From contig JAKLLB010000029.1 of assembly GCA_023150345.1 (NCBI GenBank), positions 1 to 41,704 of the forward strand: 41,704 nucleotides of DNA, read 5' to 3'. This document shows, piece after piece, positions 24,464 through 33,246 of this stretch (the first letter of the stretch is position 1; each line of letters starts with the position of its first letter). The position numbers and the translations under genes are program-made. Source of the stretch: Aquabacterium sp. Lineage in GTDB: Bacteria > Pseudomonadota > Gammaproteobacteria > Burkholderiales > Burkholderiaceae_C. The notes below the pieces were generated by a model. That model saw only the letters and a program-made list of their open reading frames with translations, was not told where the DNA came from and did not search any database.

Positions 24464-24979
24464 TCATCCGGGGCGGGACGGGCGCCCTCGCGCGGCGCGG
24501 TCGGCCATGTTCAGCCGGGCCTGGCGCAGCACCAGCGTGTCGGCGCCCTCGTGCTGGCGGCACAGGGCCACGCAGGCGGTGGTCAGCTGGTCGAGCTGGA
24601 ACTTGGGGTTGGGGTGGCGGTTGGCCGGCGAGCGCTGCACGGCCAGCAGCAGCTCGTACTGCGGGCGCCACATCGACTCGCGGCGCCTGGGCGTCAGCGG
24701 CGGGCGCAGCACCAACTGCGTGCCCAGGAAATCGAAGATCCGCGCTGGCGCGTCATCGTGCAGGAAGACCAGCGACACGCAGGCGCTGATTAGGTCCGGG
24801 AAGCGGAAGGTCGGCGAGACGTTGCCCTCGCTGCGCAGCACCGTGAACAGCCAGTCGTGCTCCTCGAGCCAGAGCCGGGTCTCGATGGTCTCCGGGTGTT
24901 CGCCGTCGTGGGCGCCGGAGCCGGTCTGGCCAGCCTGGGGGGCGGCGTCGCAGCGGGCAGCGGGCAATGCAGAGTACAT
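24464..24979 (-). CDS. Leader protein of the pilus operon; possible tandem ribbon-helix-helix
   Basis: A 171-aa protein, first gene of the minus-strand transfer operon. The ATG at 24979 has a GAGGA ribosome site. It contains two similar segments: residues 56-90 (PTFRFPDLISACVSLVFLH) and 124-158 (PKFQLDQLTTACVALCRQH), nine identities in the first 22 aligned positions. Each looks like a strand followed by two helices, the plan of ribbon-helix-helix DNA-binding folds. F plasmid TraY is a tandem ribbon-helix-helix protein in a similar position, so an analogous role at the origin or promoter is possible. This is a guess from pattern; no family is recognised with certainty. Confidence 0.6.
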   Translation of the reverse strand: MYSALPAARCDAAPQAGQTGSGAHDGEHPETIETRLWLEEHDWLFTVLRSEGNVSPTFRFPDLISACVSLVFLHDDAPARIFDFLGTQLVLRPPLTPRRRESMWRPQYELLLAVQRSPANRHPNPKFQLDQLTTACVALCRQHEGADTLVLRQARLNMADRAARGRPSRPG

Positions 24980-25091
24980 GGCGCGGTCCTCGTTCGGTGG
25001 CTTCAGGATCTGAAGGCCGTGCTCTGTCGAGCGCGTGACCGAAAGGGTAGGAGCCGGCTGCCGCCGCGGCGCCGCGGAATGGCGCGTTTGC

Positions 25092-25111
25092 GAGGGGGGT
25101 TTCGGGGTTGG
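25092..25111 (-). promoter_or_regulatory. 20-base motif shared with the traN upstream region
   Basis: On the minus strand this reads CCAACCCCGAAACCCCCCTC and matches 17 of 20 bases of CCAGCCTCGAAACCCCACTC at 3382-3401. Each copy lies upstream (113 and 54 bases) of the first gene of a transfer transcription unit, in the same orientation. Possible activator or promoter element. Confidence 0.4.
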
Positions 25112-25214
25112 TCGGATCGATCTCACAAGCGCGGGTAGTCGACTCGTCGGCGTCACATCAGGAGGGCTGGCAAGAGGCCGGCGGCTACACTCCCGCCCAG
25201 CCTACTGACCTGCC

Positions 25215-25700
25215 ATGAGTTCTCCCGCGCACCTTTACACCTTCGGCTACGAAGGCCTCGACATCGCTGCATTCATCGAGCGACTCAAGAGCGCCGGCAT
25301 CCGCAGCGTCGTGGACGTGCGCGAACTGCCGTTGTCACGCAAGCGCGGGTTCTCGAAGACGGCGTTCAACGAAGCGCTGACGGAAGCTGGCATCGCGTAC
25401 TTCCATGCACCTGCGCTCGGTTGCCCCAAGGACGTGCGCGAGCAATACAAGCGCGATCAGTCATGGTCGCGATACACCACCGGTTTCATGAAGCACCTGG
25501 GGCAGCAGCGGGCTGCGGTCGCCGAACTCGCGAAGCTGGCGAAGTCCACCAGCGCGTGTCTCGTGTGCTTCGAGGCCGACTTCAACTTCTGCCATCGCAC
25601 CTACGTCGCCCGTGCCGCGCATGCTGCGGGTGCGCCGTCGGTCATGCACCTCATGGCTAGAACAATGTGCTCTGACTCGGGTCTTCGGGCTGTGGCATAG
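25215..25700 (+). CDS. DUF488-family protein
   Basis: A 161-aa protein with the DUF488 pattern: YTFGYEGLDIAAFIERL at the N-terminus, VVDVRELPLSRKRGFSK, and the C-terminal CFEADFNFCHRTYVA box with a conserved cysteine and CHR. The molecular role of this family is unsettled; members often lie near restriction or DNA-modification genes. Here its 3' end overlaps, tail to tail, the 277-aa gene of the restriction operon by 44 bases. A TACACT hexamer 24 bases before the ATG may be part of its promoter. The last 15 residues (TMCSDSGLRAVA) look poorly conserved. Confidence 0.82.
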   Translation: MSSPAHLYTFGYEGLDIAAFIERLKSAGIRSVVDVRELPLSRKRGFSKTAFNEALTEAGIAYFHAPALGCPKDVREQYKRDQSWSRYTTGFMKHLGQQRAAVAELAKLAKSTSACLVCFEADFNFCHRTYVARAAHAAGAPSVMHLMARTMCSDSGLRAVA

Positions 25701-26490
25701 GCGGGTAGATTAGGCTCACCCCGAGCCACTGGTCTGGAAATCGGTGCATGGTGCCCATCAGGAGCATCAAGTCCTTTGCGAGCAGGTCTCGCTCCAGCTT
25801 GTCCCGGAACGGCGCTTCCCATCGGCTGCCATGTTGCCGGCGAGTGTTCCGGTAGAGCGCACACACCTCCCAATCAACCAGCTTGACCCTGACCGACTGC
25901 TGCGCATCCGCCGTCTGGTACTCGCAGTGGTAGTAGAAGTCGAACGGGATCTTCTCCAGCAGTCGGACCTGACGCTGATCTTCCTCGGCATCGAACAGGC
26001 TGTTCTGCTGCTGCATCTGTAGCAGCTTGGTCCGCTCGTCTGGCGTCCAGTCCGCGTTCTTCGTGGGCTTGATCTCGAGCGAGGTGATGCGGTTTGGCTT
26101 GAAGAGGGCGAGCGTGTTGCCTTGCGCCAGCCGCGTTTGCTCCATCGCGCCGAAGTCGGTGTAGACCGGCTGGCGCGCCAGTAGCGCCATGCGGGCGGGC
26201 CATCCACGCTTGCCCGCCTTCATCGGTTCAGCGTCACAGGCGATCGTGTCGACGAACATGCGATGGCTCTCCGGGCGGTGGTCGTCGCGAGCCTTCTCCA
26301 AGCGGACTTCGATCCATTGCCACTTGCGGAACTGCTGGTCATCGGCGACCAGCCGGAACGGCACCGGAAAGAGGCGAACGAGACGACCGCCAGCCGTGAG
26401 CCCTGCCACGCAGGATGTCTCGGCGTACTTCGCACTCGGCGATGGATAGGTCTTGCACAGGATCAGGACACGTTCGACGAACGAGGCCAT
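25657..26490 (-). CDS. Uncharacterised 277-aa protein of the restriction-modification operon
   Basis: Third gene of the minus-strand unit mod, res, this gene, starting 39 bases after res. It begins VERVLILCKTYPSPSAKYAETSCVAGL, a pattern I have a sense of from defence neighbourhoods but cannot name, followed by RLVRLFPVPFR, a tryptophan-rich KWQWIEVRLEKARDD, and a central DWTPDERTKLLQMQQQNSLF. The C-terminal part has WLGVSLIYPP. No signal peptide or membrane helix, so cytoplasmic. Convergent and overlapping with the DUF488 gene, which suggests the two travel together. Function unknown; a nucleic-acid binding or processing role is possible. Confidence 0.7.
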   Translation of the reverse strand: MASFVERVLILCKTYPSPSAKYAETSCVAGLTAGGRLVRLFPVPFRLVADDQQFRKWQWIEVRLEKARDDHRPESHRMFVDTIACDAEPMKAGKRGWPARMALLARQPVYTDFGAMEQTRLAQGNTLALFKPNRITSLEIKPTKNADWTPDERTKLLQMQQQNSLFDAEEDQRQVRLLEKIPFDFYYHCEYQTADAQQSVRVKLVDWEVCALYRNTRRQHGSRWEAPFRDKLERDLLAKDLMLLMGTMHRFPDQWLGVSLIYPPMPQPEDPSQSTLF

Positions 26491-26529
26491 GTGCCGCTCC
26501 GAGTCAGTGTCGTCCGGGTGGCCTGCGCA

Positions 26530-29046
26530 CTACTTGGCCAACTCCGCAAACAGATCGTCCAGCTGCGGATTGCTGGTCATCGGCAGCAGGCGCTTGATGG
26601 TCGATGCCTGGTTGATCTCCAGCCTCGCGTAGTGCTCGCCGCCCGCATTGCTGTGCTTGCGGATCAGCTGAATGCGGCCGAACAAGGCGCCATGCTTCTG
26701 TGCGAACCGGGCCAGACCGACCGCCTTCTCGAAGTTGTCCGAAAGGCTCGGGTCATGGGGTTCGAGGATGTCGACCTCGAAGGACGGGCCCTTCTTCCTG
26801 ACCACCACGAGGTCTGGAAACATCGGCCGGACGTCGCCGCCGGTGTCATAGGGGATCTCCAGGGACCAAGGCTTGCGGTCGACATTCCGCAGCCAACCCA
26901 CCACGTTCTCATTCGCAAGTTCTTCCTTGAGCACGCCCGCCTCCCAGGTGCCCAGCTCGGCCCGGAACTGCCCATTGCCTTCGACGAACAGGTGCCGATC
27001 CCAGATCGGATCCGCCGGCTTGCGACGGAAGTCAATCGAGTCGGGCAGATGCCAGGGCACCTCGTTCGGCGTGGCCGTGGCCAGCCGAAGCTTCTCGTAG
27101 GTGGCGCGCCGATGCTCCTTGAGCTTGTGGATGGACTTCTTGTGCTGGTCATACAGCACGTCGAATGCCGCGGCGGCAAGCTTCTCCAACTCGCCCATCT
27201 GGGCAGCGTCGCGAGCCAGCACGATCGCCTCGACCTTGACATCGACGGCATCGCGCTCCGCGTGCGCACGCCAGTACTCCATCTGCAAGCCATGGCTGAA
27301 GGCCCGGCCGGCTTCCTCGAACAGGCGATCGATGTCGACGCTGGACGCGCCGATCTGATACTCGGCGCCTGGTTCGGCGACCGTGGTCCCGTTCTGGACC
27401 GCCAGGGTACGCAGTCCCACATGCGTGATGGCCTTGGCCGCAGCTTCGAACGCGCCTTCCGCCATCAGCGCTGCGACCCGTTCGTCCATCCAGCTCACGA
27501 TCTGCACCTTGGCCTGGGCCCAGGCGTCCTCATCGATTTCGTCGACAGTCAGGCTTCGGGACATGGCCATGAACCGGCGCAATGGGCTCTGTGCACGCGC
27601 CGCGTTGACCCGGTAAGTCACGAGTTCATCGAGTGCAGCGAACAGGGCATCGGTCCCGTCGCGACGTTGGAGCACCACCAGATCGCGCCCGGAGCCGGTC
27701 TCGGCCGGTGGCACCTCCTCCTGGTTGTGCAGCGCTGCCACGACGCCCTGGACAGCCTGCGTGTCGAAGTACGGCAGGAACAGGTGCACGTCGTTCAATG
27801 CCGCGTCCTTCTCGATGCGCCGCGCCAAGGGCGTACGTACCATCCGACCCAGCAGTTGGGCGATGTACGTGTGATCCTCGGCACGCCGGAAAGACATCAT
27901 GACCTCCGCCCGTGGGCAGTCCCACCCGGTGGAGAGGCTGGTCTTGAAGAACACCACGCCGATGTTCTTGTCCGCATCGATGCGCGAGGCTTCGACCTTG
28001 CGCACGCGCCGGCCGCCCACGTCCAGGTCGCCGGTGTCGTGCAGGGCGTGCGCGACCTCGCCCTCATGGAGGCGACGCCCAATCGCGCTCTCGATCACGG
28101 TCAAGGCGTCGGCCAGGTCCGTCTTGGTCAACTGCCGATCGCTACCGTTCTCGACCTGCACGACCAGGACTGGCCAGACCGTAGCCTCCTGCTCATCCTT
28201 GCAGTACGCACCCCAGGCCATCGTCATCTGGTTCCAGCGGCGGGCGGCCTCTTCCAGCAGGCCCATCTCGGCGGTCGTGGCCGACTCCGGGTGATGGATC
28301 AGGATGCGGTCCTTCAGCAGGCCCGACTTCCGCACCTCCTCTGCCGGGATGGCCACCTTGTGCACCGTATGCGGGGCGTGCTCCAGCAGGTCCATGAAGC
28401 GCTTTGGTGTTGCCGAGACACCGATCACCAGCGGCATCTTCACCAGGCCCGTCTCCGCATGACCGAGCAGAAAGCGCTGCATCAGTGTCCGTGCCGCCTG
28501 CGCACCGCGGCCCGACGTCATGCCGCGGTGGGCCTCATCGATGACGACATAGAAGCGGTCGGGGATCGCGCGTGCCGTGTTGGTCAGCGTCTCCCAGATC
28601 AAGTGCTGACGGCCGTCGCCGCGATTCGTCAGGGGCTGGTTCACCGCCAGCTTCTGTGTGTTGATGAAGTAGACGCGCCCACCCTGCAGCTGAGGAGCGT
28701 CGAAGTGGGCGTCGATGGTGATCAGCTGGTTGACGCGGTAGACCTTGTCGGACTTGCTCTCGATCTTGAGCCGGGTCTGCTCGTTGAGTTCGGGCATGTC
28801 CGAGATCCAGAGGATCACGGCATCCGGCTGCGGTGCCCAGTCCAGCGGCCACGCGAGTTCGTCGTCGGGCTGGTCGAGGATGGCCTCGAAGAGCGCCGTC
28901 ATGATGATCGTCTTGCCGCTGCCCGTGGGCGCAGAGAATGCGATCGCCTGCGGGTTGTCGGTGGTGGCGAACTTGCGTGCCGCGACGATCTTGTCGCGCA
29001 GCTGATGGAGCGCGTCCCGCTGGAAGTCGAAGAGAGAGACCTTCAT
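26530..29046 (-). CDS. res: Type III-like restriction subunit (SF2 helicase)
   Basis: An 838-aa DEAD/DEAH-type translocase. Motifs: Walker A APTGSGKT (39-46), DEAH (170-173), SATP (211-214), STGWDCPRAEVMMSFR (about 372-387) and QLLGRMVRT (397-405). The C-terminal region has MFPDLVVVR...FEVDILEPHDPS (about 742-767), positioned like the PD-(D/E)xK nuclease of EcoP-type Res, but the lysine expected after the acidic residue is absent. It may be a variant nuclease or a nuclease-free effector. The ATG overlaps the mod stop as ATGA, so the two subunits are probably made together. Confidence 0.85.
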   Translation of the reverse strand: MKVSLFDFQRDALHQLRDKIVAARKFATTDNPQAIAFSAPTGSGKTIIMTALFEAILDQPDDELAWPLDWAPQPDAVILWISDMPELNEQTRLKIESKSDKVYRVNQLITIDAHFDAPQLQGGRVYFINTQKLAVNQPLTNRGDGRQHLIWETLTNTARAIPDRFYVVIDEAHRGMTSGRGAQAARTLMQRFLLGHAETGLVKMPLVIGVSATPKRFMDLLEHAPHTVHKVAIPAEEVRKSGLLKDRILIHHPESATTAEMGLLEEAARRWNQMTMAWGAYCKDEQEATVWPVLVVQVENGSDRQLTKTDLADALTVIESAIGRRLHEGEVAHALHDTGDLDVGGRRVRKVEASRIDADKNIGVVFFKTSLSTGWDCPRAEVMMSFRRAEDHTYIAQLLGRMVRTPLARRIEKDAALNDVHLFLPYFDTQAVQGVVAALHNQEEVPPAETGSGRDLVVLQRRDGTDALFAALDELVTYRVNAARAQSPLRRFMAMSRSLTVDEIDEDAWAQAKVQIVSWMDERVAALMAEGAFEAAAKAITHVGLRTLAVQNGTTVAEPGAEYQIGASSVDIDRLFEEAGRAFSHGLQMEYWRAHAERDAVDVKVEAIVLARDAAQMGELEKLAAAAFDVLYDQHKKSIHKLKEHRRATYEKLRLATATPNEVPWHLPDSIDFRRKPADPIWDRHLFVEGNGQFRAELGTWEAGVLKEELANENVVGWLRNVDRKPWSLEIPYDTGGDVRPMFPDLVVVRKKGPSFEVDILEPHDPSLSDNFEKAVGLARFAQKHGALFGRIQLIRKHSNAGGEHYARLEINQASTIKRLLPMTSNPQLDDLFAELAK

Positions 29047-31589
29047 GCCCGTCCTCCACGGATCTCGACCTCAGCGGAGGCGCGAGTCGCTCGCTCTTGG
29101 CTCTGATTGATCATGAAGTTGAGCAGGTAGTCCCTGTAGAGCTGCACGACCTGAAGGCCGGGGTTGGCTTTGCCAGCCACTTCACGAACGTCTTGAGCCA
29201 TGCTCTTGAAGGACTCGTCGGCGTCGGTGACGATGAACACGTGTGACAGGCCAGCACGCCCTGCCAGCGCCTTCAAAAGGCGGCCCATGCGGGTCTCTTC
29301 GAGCAGCACCACGAAGTTGGTGCCCTCGGGCGTGAACAGGGTCGGCTCGGGCTCGCCGCGCTTGAGCTCCGGCCGCGGCCCCATGGCACCCGCTTTCAGC
29401 CACAGCAGCGGCAGGATCTCGCGGAAGGCACGGCGCAACGACACGCGCTCGGGGTCGAGGAAGTCAAGCTTGAAGTAGGCGAGATTCGCGGCAAAGCCAG
29501 CGCTCATGGGCCGCTTCTCTTCTTCCGACACGAGCCAGGGGCCGAGCAGCTCCGCGACCTGCGCCTTCAGCTGATCGAATACGCGCTTGGCGGGCGTCAC
29601 GATGTAGATGTCGGTGATGTGCTCCTGACCGTCGAGCGCCTCCAACCAGGCTTCGGCCTCGGCCACATCGAACAGCACGCTGGCCTTGTGGTCCTCCGAC
29701 ACGATGAACGGGCACGGATCCTTGACCAGCGTTTGCGGTAGGCCGTCGATCAACGCCACGACCTGCTTCTTCTTGGCGGACGTACCGAGTGCTGTCGAAT
29801 CCAAGAAGCCAATCTGTGTGAAGCGCCTGGGCACTTCCCGTTCTACCGGGGTGCCCAAAAGGTACTCGCCCGACAGGACTGACCCGTCATCGCGCCGCCC
29901 CAGGATCGTGTTCTTGCTTCTGGGCCACGTCACCGAGCGACAGATGCCGAGAGACTCCCACTCGATGTCTCCAGGCTGATGACCGGCGGCTCGAAGCGTC
30001 TCCGCTTCATCCGCCGAAACCTCATTGTTAGTCACGAGAATGCATCGACGTCGGCCGTTGTCCCCCTCGTTGAGAAGATTTAGCGCATGCAAAGTGGTTG
30101 CGCTCCCGGCAAAGAAGTCCAGCACGAGGGCGTCTTGTTTCTCGTCAATGAAGAACCGCAGCGTATCCCGGACGGCGTACAAACTCTTTGGGAACGGAAA
30201 CTTCCGATCAGGAACGATGTCGCCCAATACTCTGGATCCGTATTGCGTCGCATCGTGTGTTGCAATTCTCCACTGACTGCCGGGCACGGCCCTTACGAAG
30301 GTTGAGTCGTTCTCGTCGACAATTAGTGATCCGTCAAGCGCGCGACCTAGTTCTTGAAACTCGCCACGTTGAATCTTGGCATACTCACCATCCTTCAATA
30401 TATATATCACGTAGCCGCGCTTGGCATTGCCGCCTATTCGCACGCGACCTTGCTTCATCCGATCTTTCAAAGTGTCCGGATACCACTGCCAGTTGCCTTC
30501 AGACTTGTTTTTCCGAATAGGCAGCAGTGTCACAAGGCCTGGCAGGTTTTCTGGTTCCGAGATGCCGGCGGGAAGTGGGTTGCCGACACTGGCGATTCGG
30601 GGGCCGTTTGGGTCGATGTAGATAGGATAGAAGAGCCCTGGGCGGTCTGAGCGCGCAGCATTGGTCCCTGACCTGCGCAGTAGGTCCCATCGAATACTGC
30701 CAGTATGCGTTCTCCCCTTTGCCGAGACCCACTCGCGTGCCAGTCGAAGCCTTGCCGGAGCCGCGCTGCCGAGCATTACGAAGAAGATGTACTCGTCACT
30801 GCGCCCAAAGCTGCCTGCTCTCGCCACGTTTGCAGGGTTGATCATGGTACTGACCATCTGCGTGCGTGCCTCCGGGAACTCACGCTCAATAAGCATCGCC
30901 AAATGATGAACCTCATGTTCATCGATTGTGACGATCAGGACACTTGATTCTGGGCGGAGTAAGCGTTTGGCAAGTGCCAGTCGGCGCTCCATGAACGCAA
31001 GCCACTTACTATGACGCCAGCCGTCGTTGCCGTCGACGTAGTCGTTGTTGTATTTCCAGTCGCGCGCGCCTGTGTTGTACGGGGGGTCGATGTAGATGCA
31101 GTCAACCTGTCCCGCGTACAGGTACTCGAGCAACTGCAGCGCGTGGTAGTTGTCGGCCTCGATCAAGGTGTGCCAAGGGGCGTCTGCCGGACCGTTGGCA
31201 ACAGCATCCACGGGAACCAGCGAAGGGAAGATCGGCTCACCGAACTGGCGTACCACGAGGAGTTCCTCGATGGGCCACTCGGCGGCAGCCGCATCATGTG
31301 CGGTTGCGCGGCCGGACACCTCTTCGGCCTCGTTCCCAGGCTTGATGCAGAGCGCGACGCCATCCTTGATCTTCTGCACCTGCCACACGTCCTTGATGGA
31401 CCCGTCGCGACGGCAAACCAGATCACCTCGCCGCGGCTTCGCCTTGTGCAGCGGCAGCAGTTCAGGAAGATGGTCCTCGAACACGAGTCCAAACTTCTTG
31501 TCCTTCGAAGCCTTGGCCCACTCAGCGGCAAGCCGGTCGCGCAGGCGGGGGTCGGTGACCTGCGAGATCAAGTCGTGGATGGCTGACAA
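29043..31589 (-). CDS. mod: Type III-like N6-adenine DNA methyltransferase, long form
   Basis: An 848-aa beta-class methyltransferase: motif IV DPPYNTG (168-174) precedes motif I DFFAGSATT (491-499). The roughly 300 residues between hold the target-recognition region, whose DNA (about 30000-30950) is visibly richer in A and T than its flanks. Residues after about 560 form an extension not found in EcoP-type Mod (about 650 aa), ending in YRDYLLNFMINQ. The start is a TTG at 31589, supported by GAGGAGG five bases upstream. It is the first gene of the mod, res, 277-aa unit. It would protect sites against the partner enzyme. Confidence 0.87.
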   Translation of the reverse strand: MSAIHDLISQVTDPRLRDRLAAEWAKASKDKKFGLVFEDHLPELLPLHKAKPRRGDLVCRRDGSIKDVWQVQKIKDGVALCIKPGNEAEEVSGRATAHDAAAAEWPIEELLVVRQFGEPIFPSLVPVDAVANGPADAPWHTLIEADNYHALQLLEYLYAGQVDCIYIDPPYNTGARDWKYNNDYVDGNDGWRHSKWLAFMERRLALAKRLLRPESSVLIVTIDEHEVHHLAMLIEREFPEARTQMVSTMINPANVARAGSFGRSDEYIFFVMLGSAAPARLRLAREWVSAKGRTHTGSIRWDLLRRSGTNAARSDRPGLFYPIYIDPNGPRIASVGNPLPAGISEPENLPGLVTLLPIRKNKSEGNWQWYPDTLKDRMKQGRVRIGGNAKRGYVIYILKDGEYAKIQRGEFQELGRALDGSLIVDENDSTFVRAVPGSQWRIATHDATQYGSRVLGDIVPDRKFPFPKSLYAVRDTLRFFIDEKQDALVLDFFAGSATTLHALNLLNEGDNGRRRCILVTNNEVSADEAETLRAAGHQPGDIEWESLGICRSVTWPRSKNTILGRRDDGSVLSGEYLLGTPVEREVPRRFTQIGFLDSTALGTSAKKKQVVALIDGLPQTLVKDPCPFIVSEDHKASVLFDVAEAEAWLEALDGQEHITDIYIVTPAKRVFDQLKAQVAELLGPWLVSEEEKRPMSAGFAANLAYFKLDFLDPERVSLRRAFREILPLLWLKAGAMGPRPELKRGEPEPTLFTPEGTNFVVLLEETRMGRLLKALAGRAGLSHVFIVTDADESFKSMAQDVREVAGKANPGLQVVQLYRDYLLNFMINQSQERATRASAEVEIRGGRA

Positions 31590-31594
31590 ACGAT

Positions 31595-31601
31595 CCTCCT
31601 C
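31595..31601 (-). promoter_or_regulatory. Strong ribosome-binding site for the TTG start of mod
   Basis: GAGGAGG on the minus strand ends five bases before the TTG at 31589. No ATG or GTG in frame nearby begins the conserved N-terminus, so this site decides the start. Confidence 0.6.
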
Positions 31602-31704
31602 GCTTCTTGTTCGGCCGTGTGGCCGTGAGCGTGATTGCAGTTGATACAGACGTCTTTGGTCTGGGGCGCGCCTCGACGTGCAGTTGAGCAGAGTTTGCCG
31701 GAGC

Positions 31705-33141
31705 TCATGAGTTCGATCCCGGCAGCTCAGTGGCGCCCATCCAATAGCAAAGCAGTGGCGCGGGCACTCGCATGACCTGCGTGCCAGCAGCCAGGCCCTG
31801 CATCAGGCCGAAGTCATCGAGCGACTTGGTGACGACGTAACCGCGCTCGATGCGTTTCGATTGGCACAGTTCGACCAGGCCCTTGAGTTCCCGAGCCCCG
31901 GTGTGCTGGGCGCGGTACTTCACCTCGAAGGGAATGAGCTCGCCGCCGACTTCGGCCACCAGGTCGACCTCGTGGTCGCGTTTGCCACGCCAGTAGCTGA
32001 AGCGGACGTTCTGTGCGTAGTACCGGGCAAACAGGTGCTTGAAGACCGCGGTCTCGGTGGCGACACCCAGCGCCGATGCGTCTTCGAGGATGGCCTTGCC
32101 CTTGAGCATGACGGCCGGCGCGATGGCGGCGTCGGCCAGATAGAGTTTGAACCGCGCGCGCAGCACGTCCTTGCCGTAGCCGAACGGGGCCAGGCGATAG
32201 ATCAGGTGCGTGGCCTCGAGCAGCTCGATGAAGTTCTGGGCAGTGGGGCGCTTGACCTCCAGGTTGGCGCACAGGTCCACCATGTCCAGCAGTCCGCCAT
32301 CGTGCATGCACAGGTAGAGGAACGTGTGCTCCAGGTCAAGCACGCGCCGCACGCCGAACAGCGCTGTCATGTCGCGCTTGAGCACCTTGTCGATGATGTC
32401 TTCGCGCAGCAGGCGCTGGGCCTGCGTGATGCTGTCCACCTGGGCGGTCTGGGGAAAGCCTCCGCGCACCAGGTACTCGTGGAAGTGGCCCACGTACGGT
32501 GCGGCCCGTTCCGTGACGCGGTAGAAGTCGGTGGCCTTCCAGTCGAAGAGGTCACGCAGGCTGCGAAGCCGCGGCAGGTCTGGCAGTTCCAGACGCTTGA
32601 TCTGCAGGTACTCGTAGAACGACAGTGTCGTCAGCCGGATGGTGTGCCATCGGCCCACGCCGGACTCCTGGTCGGCTTCCACCAAAGGCATTGCGGAGCC
32701 CGTGAACGCGATGCGCCGGTCCTTGCGGAAGTCGACCTGATGCTTGACCCAGGTGCCCCAGTCACGAATGAACTGGGCCTCGTCCAGCAGCAGGTACTCG
32801 GGGCCGTCGGCGCGCGGCTCGCGTTCGCGCCATGCGTCGATGACCGCATCGATGCCGGCCAGCTTGAGGATGGGATGGTCGAATGTTGCGTACAGGATGT
32901 TCGCGCCTGGCACACCACCGCGGAGCAACGTGTCGGCGGCCTGCAGCAGCAGCGTGGTCTTGCCGATCTGGCGTGCGCCGGAGAGCAGCACCGCTCTCGG
33001 TGCCGGTGGCTGCGTCATCCAGGCCTGAAGCTCGCGAAATGCCGCGCGGCGCCAGGTCGGCAGGTCGGCAATGGCTTCGCCCCTCCACCAGGGGTTGAAC
33101 TGGGCGAGGACGGCGACGAGTTCTTCTTTGGAGACCCTCAT
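31705..33141 (-). CDS. AAA ATPase with DUF4143 C-terminal domain
   Basis: A 478-aa protein of the AAA/DUF4143 family. Walker A is SGARQIGKTT (54-63) and Walker B EYLLLDEAQFI (115-125), followed by TGSAMPL (sensor-like). The C-terminal domain has EVDLVAEVGGELIPFEVKYR, with the spaced acidic residues and EVK of a PD-(D/E)xK-like fold. Such proteins are frequent in variable genome islands; their role is uncertain, with defence or toxin-like roles proposed. It has its own upstream region with an AT-rich, promoter-like stretch (33150-33210). It stands 115 bases before mod. Confidence 0.88.
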   Translation of the reverse strand: MRVSKEELVAVLAQFNPWWRGEAIADLPTWRRAAFRELQAWMTQPPAPRAVLLSGARQIGKTTLLLQAADTLLRGGVPGANILYATFDHPILKLAGIDAVIDAWREREPRADGPEYLLLDEAQFIRDWGTWVKHQVDFRKDRRIAFTGSAMPLVEADQESGVGRWHTIRLTTLSFYEYLQIKRLELPDLPRLRSLRDLFDWKATDFYRVTERAAPYVGHFHEYLVRGGFPQTAQVDSITQAQRLLREDIIDKVLKRDMTALFGVRRVLDLEHTFLYLCMHDGGLLDMVDLCANLEVKRPTAQNFIELLEATHLIYRLAPFGYGKDVLRARFKLYLADAAIAPAVMLKGKAILEDASALGVATETAVFKHLFARYYAQNVRFSYWRGKRDHEVDLVAEVGGELIPFEVKYRAQHTGARELKGLVELCQSKRIERGYVVTKSLDDFGLMQGLAAGTQVMRVPAPLLCYWMGATELPGSNS

Positions 33142-33177
33142 CCGCCGGATGGTACCAGCATGCGGCGTTTAGTTAAA

Positions 33178-33194
33178 GCACACTTGTACTGTGC
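33178..33194. promoter_or_regulatory. Inverted repeat in AT-rich region upstream of the ATPase gene
   Basis: GCACA (33178-33182) and TGTGC (33190-33194) flank a seven-base centre. It lies 37 bases upstream of the ATPase start in an unusually AT-rich patch (TTTAGTTAAAG, GATAATAG) between the ICE backbone and the island. Possible promoter/operator. Confidence 0.35.
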
Positions 33195-33246
33195 GTCGAT
33201 AATAGCGAGCTTTGGTGGTTTCTGGGGCTCTTGCGCACCGAGCAGC

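Noticed and set aside
26263-29106. Plus-strand open frame of 947 codons opposite the res gene
   Set aside because: The opposite strand carries full helicase motifs; this frame has none and is a shadow.
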